Shown here piece after piece: positions 57,501-64,000 of a stretch of 64,000 nt of DNA. The first letter of the stretch is position 1. Each line of letters starts with the position of its first letter. The position numbers and the translations under genes are program-made. This DNA is from Petaurus breviceps papuanus (lineage: Eukaryota; Chordata; Mammalia; Diprotodontia; Petauridae), in assembly GCA_028583685.1 (NCBI GenBank), contig JAMXIF010001119.1, forward strand, positions 3,521,097 to 3,585,096, given 5' to 3'. The notes beneath the pieces were generated by a model that was not told where the DNA came from, did no database searches, and saw nothing but the letters and a program-made list of their open reading frames with translations.

Positions 57501-60066
57501 TAGTTTGTAAATTCAAACTTTTTGTTTTTTAAAAATCAAGACATGTGCCCTTCCCTGGTCATGCAGCAATCTGCCAGTTCTTTGAATACCCTGGGCATAC
57601 TTAAATGACTTCATCAAGTATCCTGCTACTCTTTTGCTATCTCACTACATATCTTGGATTTTAACTCTCCATTTTTTGTTCTGTCAGTTCTGATGTGGAT
57701 TCTCCTTGGTAGACAAAACAGGAACAAAAGAAGCAGTAAGTAGTTCTGTCTTCCCTCTGTCGTCCTTTATCACTGTCTCCGCTACCCAACACAGTTCTAT
57801 CCTTTTTTTGTTCTTCATCTTTTCCTCAATATAGTTAAAAATGTTGTTTTTCTTAGCATTCCCCAAGCCCCTCATCTTATCCTCAACTTTAGCATTCTTG
57901 ATAGTAATCTGAATTTTGCCACATTTTAAAATTCATTCTCCATTCCTTGACTTTGCTTCTACATTCTGTATGTTTTTAAAGTACCTAAGTGGTGGAACCA
58001 CCATGTTTGGATATGAATTTTTAAATCCTTATTGTTCTTGATGAGAAAGTGGGCTTTGCTTGTAAGATGATAAAGTTGGGAAGAAACATGAACTTGCCCA
58101 AATGTACAGAGAAAAAAAATATTCATGCTTGTAATTACAATTTTGAAAGGAGGAATATTCCAAAAGGTTGTAAAAGATCACAGGTAATGTTAATAGCAAA
58201 ACCTAACCAAACTGAGAAGACATGAGTGATTACTGAAACATAAACATCCTTTCTCATCTACATAAAATCTGTGCCAGGGTGGCTTACTAGATCTGTGATC
58301 CTATGAGTTCTAACTCTAGAGCCACCTCTCACTCCTTCCATTTGATCACACTGTCTACCATTGAACCAAGTCATCTCACAGGTCACCCCTAACAAGGAAT
58401 CTTAGACATCCTTTAACATGTGTGTAACAGACACCTTCTTGAAGGATACTCTTTTAAAAATGGCATTTTGCCTTGTCAAATCTCTTTTTGTTATTAAACA
58501 ATAAACAGGATTATCTTGTATTTTTTTATATATCTTAGCCATTTGTACAAATTGAAGAGGTGGTCTACTGAAGAGAATTGTCTATAAGAGCATTTTTTCT
58601 GTTTTCACATTTCCATCAAAGATATCTTCATTAAATGACTAGACTATCCAATTATTTGTTCATTCATTTACTTAGGTGCAGATCTGTGATTTCTTTGATT
58701 TAGGGACCTCCCCAGTAAAGAAAATCCACCAATGTAGATATGCAACTATTCTGCAACTTCTAGTCTTAGAAAATTGCCTGGAGAAATTCCAGGGTCACAC
58801 AGCCAGTATAAGATCTAGAGCTGGAATCAGAGGTCACTGAATCCAGCACTCTCATTTTACTGATGAGAAAACTGTGGCCCAGAGAGTCCAAGTGGCTTGC
58901 CCAAGGTCAATTCAGTTGTTTTTTAATTGTATCCAACCCTTCGTGACCCCATTGGGGTTTTCTTGGCAAAGATACTGGAATAGTTTGCCTTTTCCTTCTC
59001 CATCTCAGATAAGATAATAAATGAAAAATGCTTAACACAGTGCCTGCACACAGTAAGTGTTATATAAATGTTAGGTATTTCTATTATTTTTATTATTGGT
59101 AGGAGTGACTACAATGATGAGATCATGGAGTCATCAAAGTAATGGTTTTCTGAGTAAGGCATTATGATAAAATTGCTATGTTACAATATGTGTAACTATA
59201 GAAGCTCCTCACCAAACTAAATTAAGGTTTTCAGAATGTCCTACAGTTGATAAAAGACTAAGGAGCAAGGTCTATATTACTCATGTACAAACTGCAAATT
59301 AATTTCCTTTATAACTCATAAACACTATAAGAAAAATGTTAGCTAATTTTAAGTATGCTGTGTAAGCTCAAATGGAAAATTAAAACTTTAAATAGAAAGG
59401 AAGATAAAGCAGAAACATGTGCAAGTACTAATTTTTGACCTCTGAAACACTCTTTGTTTTAGATGTCTCAACGCGAAATGCTATGTTTTAACACATCGAT
59501 TATTCAAAAGACCCTACACACAAAAAAAGTCTAAGTGGGTTGGGGAAGTGAGCTGTTACAAAGGCAGGCCTAATGACACGTGCTTGCAGCCTTCCTCCCC
59601 TTCTCTTACCTTCATTAAAGGTTTCCACACTGCATGATCCTGAAAACTGGTTCGAAGCTGCTGCACAGACCTGGATAAACTGTGCAAACATCTACAAAGA
59701 ATAATCAAAATTAGCTTCACACAAGGATTAAACCTTTAGTTCTCAAACATAAACAATTGGGGGTTTCATAACAATTAACATGTTGCAGACAACACATTTG
59801 TAAGTATTTAACCTCTTCAAGTACTTTTGGAAGTAGATTCTCCATTAATGGTATATACTGCATTTAAAAGTTTATGTCAGCTTAAGTTCAGTCCATTTGG
59901 TTTCTTACTTCATGAAGGACCAGAAAGTTAACTGAATTAAATATACTGCAAAGGGTTTTTATTCAGACCATTAAAGCTCATACCTGACTGCAGCTAACCG
60001 CACCTTGATACTAGACTCAGACAAGCCATTCACAATTCGGTCCATCATATTTTCAGTCTCAATGAT
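26527..60066 (-). CDS. ARMC8: ARMC8, armadillo-repeat subunit of the CTLH/GID E3 ligase, C-terminal half (10 exons, spliced)
   Basis: Ten exons on - join in phase: 60066-59984, 59691-59610, 52870-52784, 50848-50756, 48040-47891, 46913-46818, 34904-34809, 29465-29393, 27443-27350, 26560-26527. They total 888 nt, or 295 codons plus stop. The protein runs from [19 protein letters not shown] to ALQQYLA and matches the C-terminal 295 residues of the 673-residue human ARMC8 as I recall it, with only scattered substitutions. It consists of ARM helical repeats (such as [28 protein letters not shown]). ARMC8 (Gid5 homologue) is a scaffold of the CTLH ubiquitin ligase and has been tied to alpha-catenin turnover and HRS-mediated sorting. 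The 5' half of the gene lies beyond the right edge. No frame break or premature stop is seen, so the gene looks intact. It is convergent with NME9. Confidence 0.97.
27350..27443 (-). CDS. ARMC8: ARMC8 exon
   Basis: [20 protein letters not shown] then [12 protein letters not shown] (last codon split). Acceptor CCAG, donor GTAAGT. Confidence 0.97.
27475..27600 (+). mobile_element. MIR/tRNA-SINE remnant
   Basis: tagtagaaagatggctggcc, 'gctggattcaagtcctactc' and 'tgtgtctttgagaaagttgt' are the head and core of a CORE-SINE in diverged form. Confidence 0.65.
27770..28560 (-). mobile_element. L2-clade LINE, linker/endonuclease part, inverted
   Basis: It belongs to the same family and strand as 18956-20935. 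The shared signature is 'gaggcttgtaacataaattcgtag' at about 19456 versus 'gaggctgtataacataaattt' at about 28181. Frames are broken. Confidence 0.6.
28570..28990 (+). mobile_element. L2 LINE 3' region
   Basis: Sense L2 wording: gtgactctctattgcctata, ctggctccttccatttcacc, 'caaaatcacatctcctaaga'. It directly follows the inverted part. Confidence 0.7.
29393..29465 (-). CDS. ARMC8: ARMC8 exon
   Basis: [20 protein letters not shown] then NEE, ending in phase 1. Acceptor TTTAG, donor GTAAGA. The intron before it holds the HAL1-type element. Confidence 0.96.
29466..30387. other. ARMC8 intron, unique sequence
   Basis: No exon or familiar repeat apart from a weak MIR-like fragment near 30230-30340. 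Confidence 0.5.
30405..31890 (-). repeat. Duplicated 3' region of the HAL1-type LINE
   Basis: Two copies of one ~0.7-0.8 kb unit lie in tandem: 30405-31195 and 31196-31890. Shared anchors include gagttacaaattttctcccc (30452 and 31238), 'acccttttcaaaagtg', 'ccctcctctcatccccttcc' and 'taaggttgaccca' (about 31038 and 31773). Confidence 0.88.
30559..30590. repeat. Poly(C) run, 32 bp
   Basis: Uninterrupted C run in the 3' region of the HAL1-type LINE, reading as G32 on the element's strand. Confidence 0.97.
32123..33135 (-). pseudogene. L1-type ORF1 (ORF1p) of the HAL1-type LINE, broken
   Basis: ORF1p is the RNA-binding trimeric chaperone of L1. The N-terminal part shows [33 protein letters not shown] (coiled coil, about 33090-32972). 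The C-terminal domain shows [20 protein letters not shown], then QGKIW and [13 protein letters not shown] (32338-32123), matching RISYPAKLS of human ORF1p. No single frame spans 32400-32970, so the copy is inactive. Confidence 0.82.
34809..34904 (-). CDS. ARMC8: ARMC8 exon
   Basis: 32 codons, [20 protein letters not shown] then [12 protein letters not shown]. Acceptor TCCAG, donor GTATGT, phase 0. The upstream intron is about 11.9 kb. Confidence 0.97.
35012..35175 (-). mobile_element. tRNA-derived marsupial SINE with 16-bp target-site duplication
   Basis: A poly(T) start, gcaattgggattaagtgact, and the head agccacttagctgcccc. The perfect repeat caaatgtagaactttc flanks it at 34996-35011 and 35176-35191. 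It sits about 100 bp upstream (in transcript sense) of the ARMC8 exon at 34904. Confidence 0.95.
35192..36540. other. ARMC8 intron, mostly unassigned
   Basis: 36000-36090 resembles an L2 3' end (gagaatatgtcttacttatc). The rest is not recognised. Confidence 0.45.
36543..36830 (+). mobile_element. MIR-like CORE/tRNA SINE preceded by a G run
   Basis: After a G run (about 36544-36557), ccaggtggtgcagtggatag begins the tRNA-like head. 'aatgggaataataatagcac' and 'ctcacagggttattatgagg' follow, typical of the MIR-like 3' half. Confidence 0.85.
37250..37780 (+). mobile_element. L1 LINE 3' end
   Basis: actgaacaagttgtggtata, 'gagtgaagtgagcagaacca', 'gactcatgatggaaaatgct' and an A-rich tail match the marsupial L1 terminus. 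It is 5'-truncated. Confidence 0.92.
37815..37900. repeat. AT-rich TATACACA microsatellite
   Basis: Irregular tatacatata/cacatata/tgtatg units directly follow the L1 tail. Confidence 0.85.
37901..42015. other. ARMC8 intron, largely unassigned
   Basis: A MIR-like antisense piece lies near 39515-39655 (aacagaggctttgggtggtt ... 'aggtcaccttagtggatagc'). The rest shows no exon, RNA gene or repeat family I can support. Confidence 0.5.
42020..42350 (+). mobile_element. CR1/L3 LINE 3' end
   Basis: atgaggatcagctggggaaa, 'gcttcatgtaaggaaaaaga', 'actagaggtcttcaagtaaa' and 'gactagatgattacttatt' follow the L3 3' end. Confidence 0.8.
43080..43190 (+). mobile_element. L2 3' end
   Basis: agagaacagggaccatgtct ... 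'agtaagcactaaataaatt ... tgaattgaat' is the L2 terminal signature. Confidence 0.75.
43385..45412 (-). mobile_element. CR1/L3 LINE, about 2 kb, antisense
   Basis: The complement covers L3 from the region before RT to the 3' end: 'cccactgtacataattaagg', 'acactcagaactgaatacagg', 'gtttggttgagcccaatt'-like text near 44060-44110, 'gtcaagatctttttt', and 'gctttcctgacaccattctt' near 45173. It is highly diverged and contains a foreign ~100-bp block near 44254-44352. Confidence 0.75.
44254..45512. repeat. Pair of ~100-bp direct repeats (44254-44352 and 45414-45512)
   Basis: Both copies carry 'ttattaaa(a/c)tatgcaaaca' and 'gtgactcagt(a/g)tt', then 'tatgat(t/c)act(t)tc'. By eye about four-fifths of positions agree. 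They start 1160 bp apart in the same orientation. I cannot assign the family. Confidence 0.8.
45515..45690 (-). mobile_element. L2 LINE 3' end (antisense)
   Basis: gttaagtgactactatatgt, 'gctgggcactggagatacaa', 'agtccctgtactcaagaagt' are the complement of the L2 terminus. Confidence 0.8.
45700..46817. other. ARMC8 intron, unassigned
   Basis: No coding signal; a purine-rich patch at 46280-46500 is not recognised. Confidence 0.5.
46818..46913 (-). CDS. ARMC8: ARMC8 exon
   Basis: 32 codons, [20 protein letters not shown] then [12 protein letters not shown]. Acceptor TGCAG, donor GTATAT, phase 0. It is identical to human as I recall it. Confidence 0.97.
46914..47890. other. ARMC8 intron, purine-rich unassigned
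   Basis: The + strand is purine-rich (47080-47700). Open frames on - here are composition artefacts; no repeat family is recognised. Confidence 0.5.
47891..48040 (-). CDS. ARMC8: ARMC8 exon
   Basis: 50 codons from [20 protein letters not shown] to [13 protein letters not shown]. Acceptor TTCAG, donor GTAAGT, phase 0. It is the largest ARMC8 exon in the window. Confidence 0.97.
48690..48865 (-). mobile_element. MIR-like SINE remnant
   Basis: attttacagttaaggaaacg, 'gaggctcagagagtaactga', 'tttgaacccagatcctctaa' are the complement of the MIR core and head. Confidence 0.75.
48870..49315. other. ARMC8 intron, unassigned
   Basis: No recognised repeat; 49040-49110 has several CpG sites unusual for the region. 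Confidence 0.4.
49320..50575 (+). mobile_element. CR1/L3 LINE, RT and 3' end, sense
   Basis: Broken frames give [29 protein letters not shown] (RT fingers), 'tttgcatatgccacaaagat' (FAYATK, a decayed FADDTK motif) and the L3 terminus 'gaggtccctttcaactctga ... gtgattctg'. About 180 bp separate it from the next ARMC8 exon. Confidence 0.88.
50756..50848 (-). CDS. ARMC8: ARMC8 exon
   Basis: 31 codons, [20 protein letters not shown] then [11 protein letters not shown]. Acceptor TACAG, donor GTATGT, phase 0. Confidence 0.96.
51530..51895 (+). mobile_element. L2 3' end
   Basis: 'cacatgccatctcttctcag' and 'agactgtaaatgtctgacag ... agatgcttaaagg' follow the L2 3' region. Confidence 0.7.
52784..52870 (-). 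CDS. ARMC8: ARMC8 exon
   Basis: 29 codons, [20 protein letters not shown] then LLEFSPSKE. Acceptor CTTAG, donor GTTGGT, phase 0 at both ends. Confidence 0.95.
53040..53935 (+). mobile_element. L2 LINE 3' ~0.9 kb
   Basis: atgtccaaaacagaattcat, 'cagtggctccctcttgcctc', 'tttgcatgggcattctctga', 'aaattccttgaggaaaggga' and 'gctaaataaatgctttttga' run in L2 order from the RT C-terminus to the end. Confidence 0.88.
54020..54185 (-). mobile_element. MIR-like SINE remnant
   Basis: 'ggaagggaccttggggatct', 'ccacaaagttagtaaacagc' and 'gtgcactttccactata' match the complement of a MIR-type element. Confidence 0.65.
54190..56025. other. ARMC8 intron, unassigned AT-rich
   Basis: 55450-55830 is pyrimidine-rich with possible L2-like wording (cttctttctcttatgaatct), but too weak to call. 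Confidence 0.45.
56030..57985 (-). mobile_element. CR1/L3 LINE, about 2 kb, antisense
   Basis: The complement of L3: 'ccttcaaatacttggagaca', 'gtgtggtcaaaatatgg', 'ttgttcttattaaatttcca', 'cattcaaccagttctgagtc', 'aaaaaggaaatgaggttagt'. It covers nearly the same stretch as 43385-45412. Confidence 0.85.
58760..59085 (-). mobile_element. MIR-like, RTE-tail SINE and L2 remnants
   Basis: 58785-58912 is a MIR-like core complement (ttttactgatgagaaaactg). 58913-59005 is an antisense RTE-type SINE tail (gaccccattggggttttctt). 59025-59080 has an L2 tail. Confidence 0.7.
59610..59691 (-). CDS. ARMC8: ARMC8 exon
   Basis: Acceptor AG at 59693-59692, donor GTAAGA. Encodes [20 protein letters not shown] then VWKPLMK after completing an Arg codon. 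Confidence 0.95.
59984..60066 (-). CDS. ARMC8: ARMC8 exon (first visible)
   Basis: Acceptor CTCCAG (plus 60067-60068), donor GT at 59983-59982. Encodes [20 protein letters not shown] then KVRLAAV, phase 0 in and 2 out. Confidence 0.95.
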
Positions 60067-60900
60067 CTGGAGAAAAAGGTTAATTCTGCATAAATAACAA
60101 CATGAAGTTGACAATTTATTTAATGCTTGTAAGTGTTAGTAGTTCTCCCCTCCCCCCTCTTTCAAATGGTCATTACAATTTAAATGCTGCTTTTTGGTAA
60201 GAGTTTTTACCTTACATACAGCAACCTTGTACTGGACCTGGGCAACACATCAGAAAGGTACACCTACCAATTCTGAGCATCTACCATCATAAATGACAGA
60301 CACTGGGCAGGCTTTGTTTTTAGAAAAATAAAAACACTTAAGACAATAAACAGCATGAAGAATACAGAGACATTTCACTTATAATGATCTAAGACAGTTG
60401 TTTGTCTTTTTTTAAAGTAATGATGAAAATGGTTTCTAGTTTGGTGAATTACTATTAGACCAACAAACATGAAAGGGAACAAACAACACAGACTCTCCAA
60501 AGAGATGTACAGATTCCTACCCAAGCCATCCTGTTGAGTGGAAGATTTTCTAACATTGATCAGTGGCTTACTTTCATCTTGACATTTAAACCAAGCATGT
60601 GCTTTTTTTTTTTTAATTAACTACTGTCTTCTTTCACTGAAGCCCTTAGTTCAGTTGAATACCTGGAAAATACTAACTACAACTTCTACAAAAGTATTTA
60701 TCACAGTCTTTTATAAGGAGGGTAACTCACACCTTATAAAACATAAGTTATCGTCTCCAATAATCTTGGTTAAAAGAGTGGGGCCATTTAGTTCATGGTG
60801 GGTACAACTAAGAAGCTGGTTGGTGTCTTGAGGGAAAAGTGGGCAACTGGGTGGGAGTAACAGAACATTCAAGGTATATAGGAAGAGATAGGACTGGCAC
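60067..60900. other. ARMC8 intron, unassigned
   Basis: No further ARMC8 exon is seen. I looked for the preceding segment (KLYASLGANDEDIRKK in human) and did not find it. Confidence 0.5.
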
Positions 60901-60904
60901 AGAC

Positions 60905-61085
60905 TCATAGAATGTTACAGCTACAAGAGGACTTAGTGATTGTCTTGTCCTATTCCTTCACTTTGAAGATTTTGAGTTGAGGGCCAGACAGGTGAGATCA
61001 TTTGCCCAAGGTCAAGCAGGTGATTAGTGACAGAAAGAGCTTGGATCTTCTAACTCAATTCACCACTTTTCCCATTATACTCATT
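60905..61085 (-). mobile_element. MIR-like SINE remnant
   Basis: 'catagaatgttacagctaca', 'catttgcccaaggtcaagca', 'gagcttggatcttctaact' are the complement of the MIR core. Confidence 0.65.
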
Positions 61086-61479
61086 GTATGGGTAGAAGCA
61101 GAATAGCTATGGGTTGGGGAGGACATTTGGTCTCAAAAACTGAAATCCAAACTTCATCTAAACCAACCCTTATGATCTGGTCAGATAACACACTAAGTAC
61201 AGGTTCTAAGATACACATGCCAGGGAAAGAGATGAATCAATATTTTATAATTCCAGTGGAGCCTTAAATACTTTTTACCTTAGTGATGGCAAATAGTTTT
61301 AAATACCAAGAAATATTCTGCATGTTGTCACCTTCCCTTTTCTGTAAAGGAAAAGACCAGATGTTGGAGAAGACTGAGAAAATTTCTGGTACTGGGAAAA
61401 CATGCTTCTTGCTTGGAACATCATTCTCACATTTTCAGTGAGTTACAGGATCTTTCTACTTAGTTCTTCCTTGGGGATC

Positions 61480-61960
61480 TCAAACTAAACATATCTATAA
61501 TTTTGCCAACACTTTCCCCTAAGTCCATTATTTCTGTCAAACAATATGCTGCCAGTCTCCAAACATTACAGCAACCTGATTCCTCCCTTTCCCTCAATAG
61601 CTAGTAACCAAACTATAAGGATCCTTCCATTATAATATCTTTTATACGCATTTCTTATTTTCCCTTTTTACTTGCCACTACCTTATTTCAGTTTCTTGTC
61701 ACTTAATGACATCATAGAATACTATTAAACTCCTGGACGACAATCTCTCATCTCTCATACATAAGGGGCCAAAATAAATTTCCAAAAACAATTTGACCTT
61801 TTCACTCACCTGCTAAAAATGTTTAATGACTCTCCACTGCCTTAGGACAAAGTCAAGGCTTTAGTCTGGCACTAAAGTCTGGCTCTAATTTACTTTTCTA
61901 GACTTATCCCATGCTATATTTTTCATGTACCCTAAGCTCTAGGGTAGACAGTCTGTTTCC
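61480..61960 (+). mobile_element. L2-like LINE 3' fragment
   Basis: 'tttaatgactctccactgcc', 'ggacaaagtcaaggctttag', 'ctggcactaaagtctggctc' follow the L2 region after the RT. Confidence 0.65.
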
Positions 61961-62080
61961 TAAGTATTCTAGTATTCAAATAAGTGCCTATGAAAAAGAG
62001 TATTTACTATATACTAAAAACTTCCCACACTTTCCAGGCATTCCTGATCCCTCCCACCACAATCACTCATTTAAAAAAAA

Positions 62081-62084
<4 letters not shown>

Positions 62085-62110
<26 letters not shown>
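62085..62110. repeat. (CA)n microsatellite
   Basis: Short uninterrupted CA run after an A stretch. Confidence 0.95.
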
Positions 62111-62113
<3 letters not shown>

Positions 62114-62684
62114 TATATATGTACATATCTCAACAGTATCTATCACATATTAAGGTACTGCTCTAGGTGCTAGGGGGAGCACAACTAAGTATGTATAGTA
62201 TGGTCCCTGTCAGCACAGTGTTCATAAACTAGTTGAGGAGCTGAGTTCTGAAAAAGCCAATGTCAAAGACAGGACTCCAAAAGTCAGAAAGGAGGATGTC
62301 TTGAAATAGGAGGCCAAATCTATATAGCTGAAAGAGCTAGAAATGAAGAATGGTAGAGGACTTGCCAAAAGGGGTTAAGCCAGGAGTGCTTTACTTGCAA
62401 AAAGCTGGGTACTCCCCAAACCCAAAACTTTCAGGATTAAGGACAAGACATCAGTAAGATCATTCCCTGGAAATAATAACTGGAGACGATGTCATGAGGA
62501 GCTTGAGGGAAGACCTAAGAGAGGTTAACTTCTTTAGCTACAGCTAACCAAAGTGTAACCACTATAAAATTGATGAGGTCTGTCAGCTAGAGGGCAAAGG
62601 TCCATTTCATTTGGGGAATTGGAATTATGGTTCTTTTCAACAGGATACATTTTCAAAGAAAAGAAATATGTTAAAAGACAGTAG

Positions 62685-62875
62685 AATGTGGCAGAAAAGG
62701 GACTGGATTTGGAGGCTGAGGACCTGAGTTTGAATCTTGCATGTGCTACATACCACCTGTGTACTTGTGGACCAATCACTTCACCTTTCTAGGCTATCTA
62801 ATTTGCAAAATACTTGGGCTGGATCAGATAATCTCTAAGATCTTTCTTAACTCCGGGACCTATGATCCCATATTA
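62685..62875 (+). mobile_element. MIR-like CORE-SINE
   Basis: 'ggactggatttggaggctga', 'gacctgagtttgaatcttgc', 'caatcacttcacctttctag', 'gggctggatcagataatctc' are in sense MIR order. Confidence 0.8.
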
Positions 62876-63369
62876 ATGAGAACTTATTCCATGAGTAGTG
62901 GATGGTAGCCCTTTTTGTCCACCTCTAGATCTGACATGACAGGGGAAAAAGACAGAAGGGCCAGGTATGGTTTGTGACTAACCACAAGACATAGAACTCC
63001 CTGCTTAAATTTTGTACTCTGAGGACCTGACAACAACTGAAAAAACAAAGATCTTTCTGATGTTGGCCCAAATTCAAATGCTTTTTAGGGGAATCCAGTC
63101 AAGACCTCAGTAGTCATGAGACTGATACTAGTAGCAGGAACAATATTGATACCTTTATACAACTCTTTATAATTTTAAAAGTGTTTTCACATATATTGCA
63201 TCATTGGGCTCAATTATCATGAGGAATAGCTTTAAAACTAAAAAAAAAAAATACTGTTGTCATTAAAAACAAAAACACCTTATTCCTGCTCCAAACCCCT
63301 TGCCCAGAAGAGTCTTCTCTTATAACAAAGAAACAGTCAAGAAAAACAAAGGGACACAATCAATGACAG

Positions 63370-63515
63370 TGCCTGACAGTATTATTCCCATTTACAGAGA
63401 AGGAAAAGGAGGCTCAGAAGTTATATGGCTAGCTCAAGGTCACCCAACTGGAAGATCCAGAGTCAGATCCCAGATTTCCTGACTTAGTCCAGTACGTTGC
63501 TCAGTAAATCATGCA
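63370..63515 (-). mobile_element. MIR-like SINE remnant
   Basis: 'cccatttacagagaaggaaa', 'ggctagctcaaggtcaccca' and 'gagtcagatcccagatttcc' match the complement of the MIR core. Confidence 0.7.
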
Positions 63516-64000
63516 ACCACTTTGGGGATCCCTCCACTCTGCACCAAAAGAAAAGATTGGTATGGCACAGGACATGCTAGGACAGAAGATGATCACTCTA
63601 TCAGTACCTAGGCTTCCTTAACAGTATTAGTATTCAATCGTCACCAAACCATCCAGTTTTATAAGGATTACACAGTGGTAAAAATCATTACTGAAACAAA
63701 TACATATCCCATATCCTGGATAAATTCTTGGAACCAGTAGTGTGGTAAAGTGAATTCTACTTTAAACTGATCTACAGGTCTCTAGTACTCAGAGAACTAG
63801 CAGAATTAGATGTTTAGCTTAAGACAACCTTTATCTGTTGTCTTAAACCCAGTGATTTATTGTTATTATTACCATTACTACTACCAATGATGATAATTGG
63901 GAAGTACGATGAAGTGGGAAGAAAGCTAGCTTTGGAGTTCAAATTCAGTCTCTGACACATGATAGTTGTGGGATCCCAGGCAAGTTGCTTACAACTCTTA
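63516..64000. other. ARMC8 intron to window edge
   Basis: A MIR/tRNA-SINE start may begin near 63910 (gaagtgggaagaaagctagc, 'gagttcaaattcagtctctg') and run off the window. Confidence 0.45.

Noticed and set aside
61260-61330. Candidate upstream ARMC8 exon (acc + antisense acceptor-like signals)
   Set aside because: The - strand translation does not match the ARMC8 segment expected before IIETENMM.
1-64000. CRISPR arrays, tRNA genes, rRNA or operons
   Set aside because: tRNA-like boxes occur only as SINE heads, repeats are microsatellites or interspersed elements, and the genes are spliced.

Overview
The window is vertebrate nuclear DNA, almost certainly from a marsupial. It has spliced genes with GT-AG introns. 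Its repeats are the metatherian set: marsupial L1 3' ends, a BovB/RTE-like LINE, tRNA-derived SINEs beginning GGGGCAGCTAGGTGG and ending in the RTE tail, and many old L2, CR1/L3 and MIR-type pieces. I cannot name the species. No bacterial features, CRISPR arrays or operons are present.

Two host genes lie tail to tail. On the + strand, positions 802-12704 hold the last eight coding exons found for NME9 (TXNDC6): the C-terminal part of the thioredoxin domain, a linker and the nucleoside-diphosphate-kinase-like domain. Its 5' exons lie before the window. On the - strand, positions 60066 down to 26527 hold the last ten coding exons of ARMC8 (295 codons plus stop), the armadillo-repeat subunit of the CTLH/GID ubiquitin ligase. 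Its upstream exons lie beyond the right edge. All exon phases join and every splice site is GT-AG. The 3' ends are separated by about 13.8 kb of mostly repetitive DNA.

Layout. 1-550: antisense L1 end. 802-12704: NME9, with a 5'-truncated RTE LINE (1153-3179), L3, SINE and L2 pieces and a long tetranucleotide microsatellite in its introns. 13-26 kb: intergenic, with an L2 LINE broken by an L1, an inverted L2 piece, SINEs, a one-armed hAT MITE, a comparatively repeat-poor AT-rich stretch (23.6-25.6 kb) and two microsatellites. 26.5-60 kb: ARMC8 exons spread among large introns. One intron carries a full-length ORF1-only (HAL1-type) LINE at 30399-33966 with matching 11-bp target-site duplications and a duplicated 3' region. 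Others carry three long CR1/L3 copies. 60-64 kb: ARMC8 intron with L2 and MIR remnants.

The two genes are not known to work together: NME9 is linked to cilia and microtubules, ARMC8 to protein turnover. I found no new biological system. The points most worth checking are the HAL1-type element, two competing NME9 C-termini, the one-armed hAT element, an unexplained pair of ~100-bp direct repeats, and two L2 loci with inverted 5' parts.
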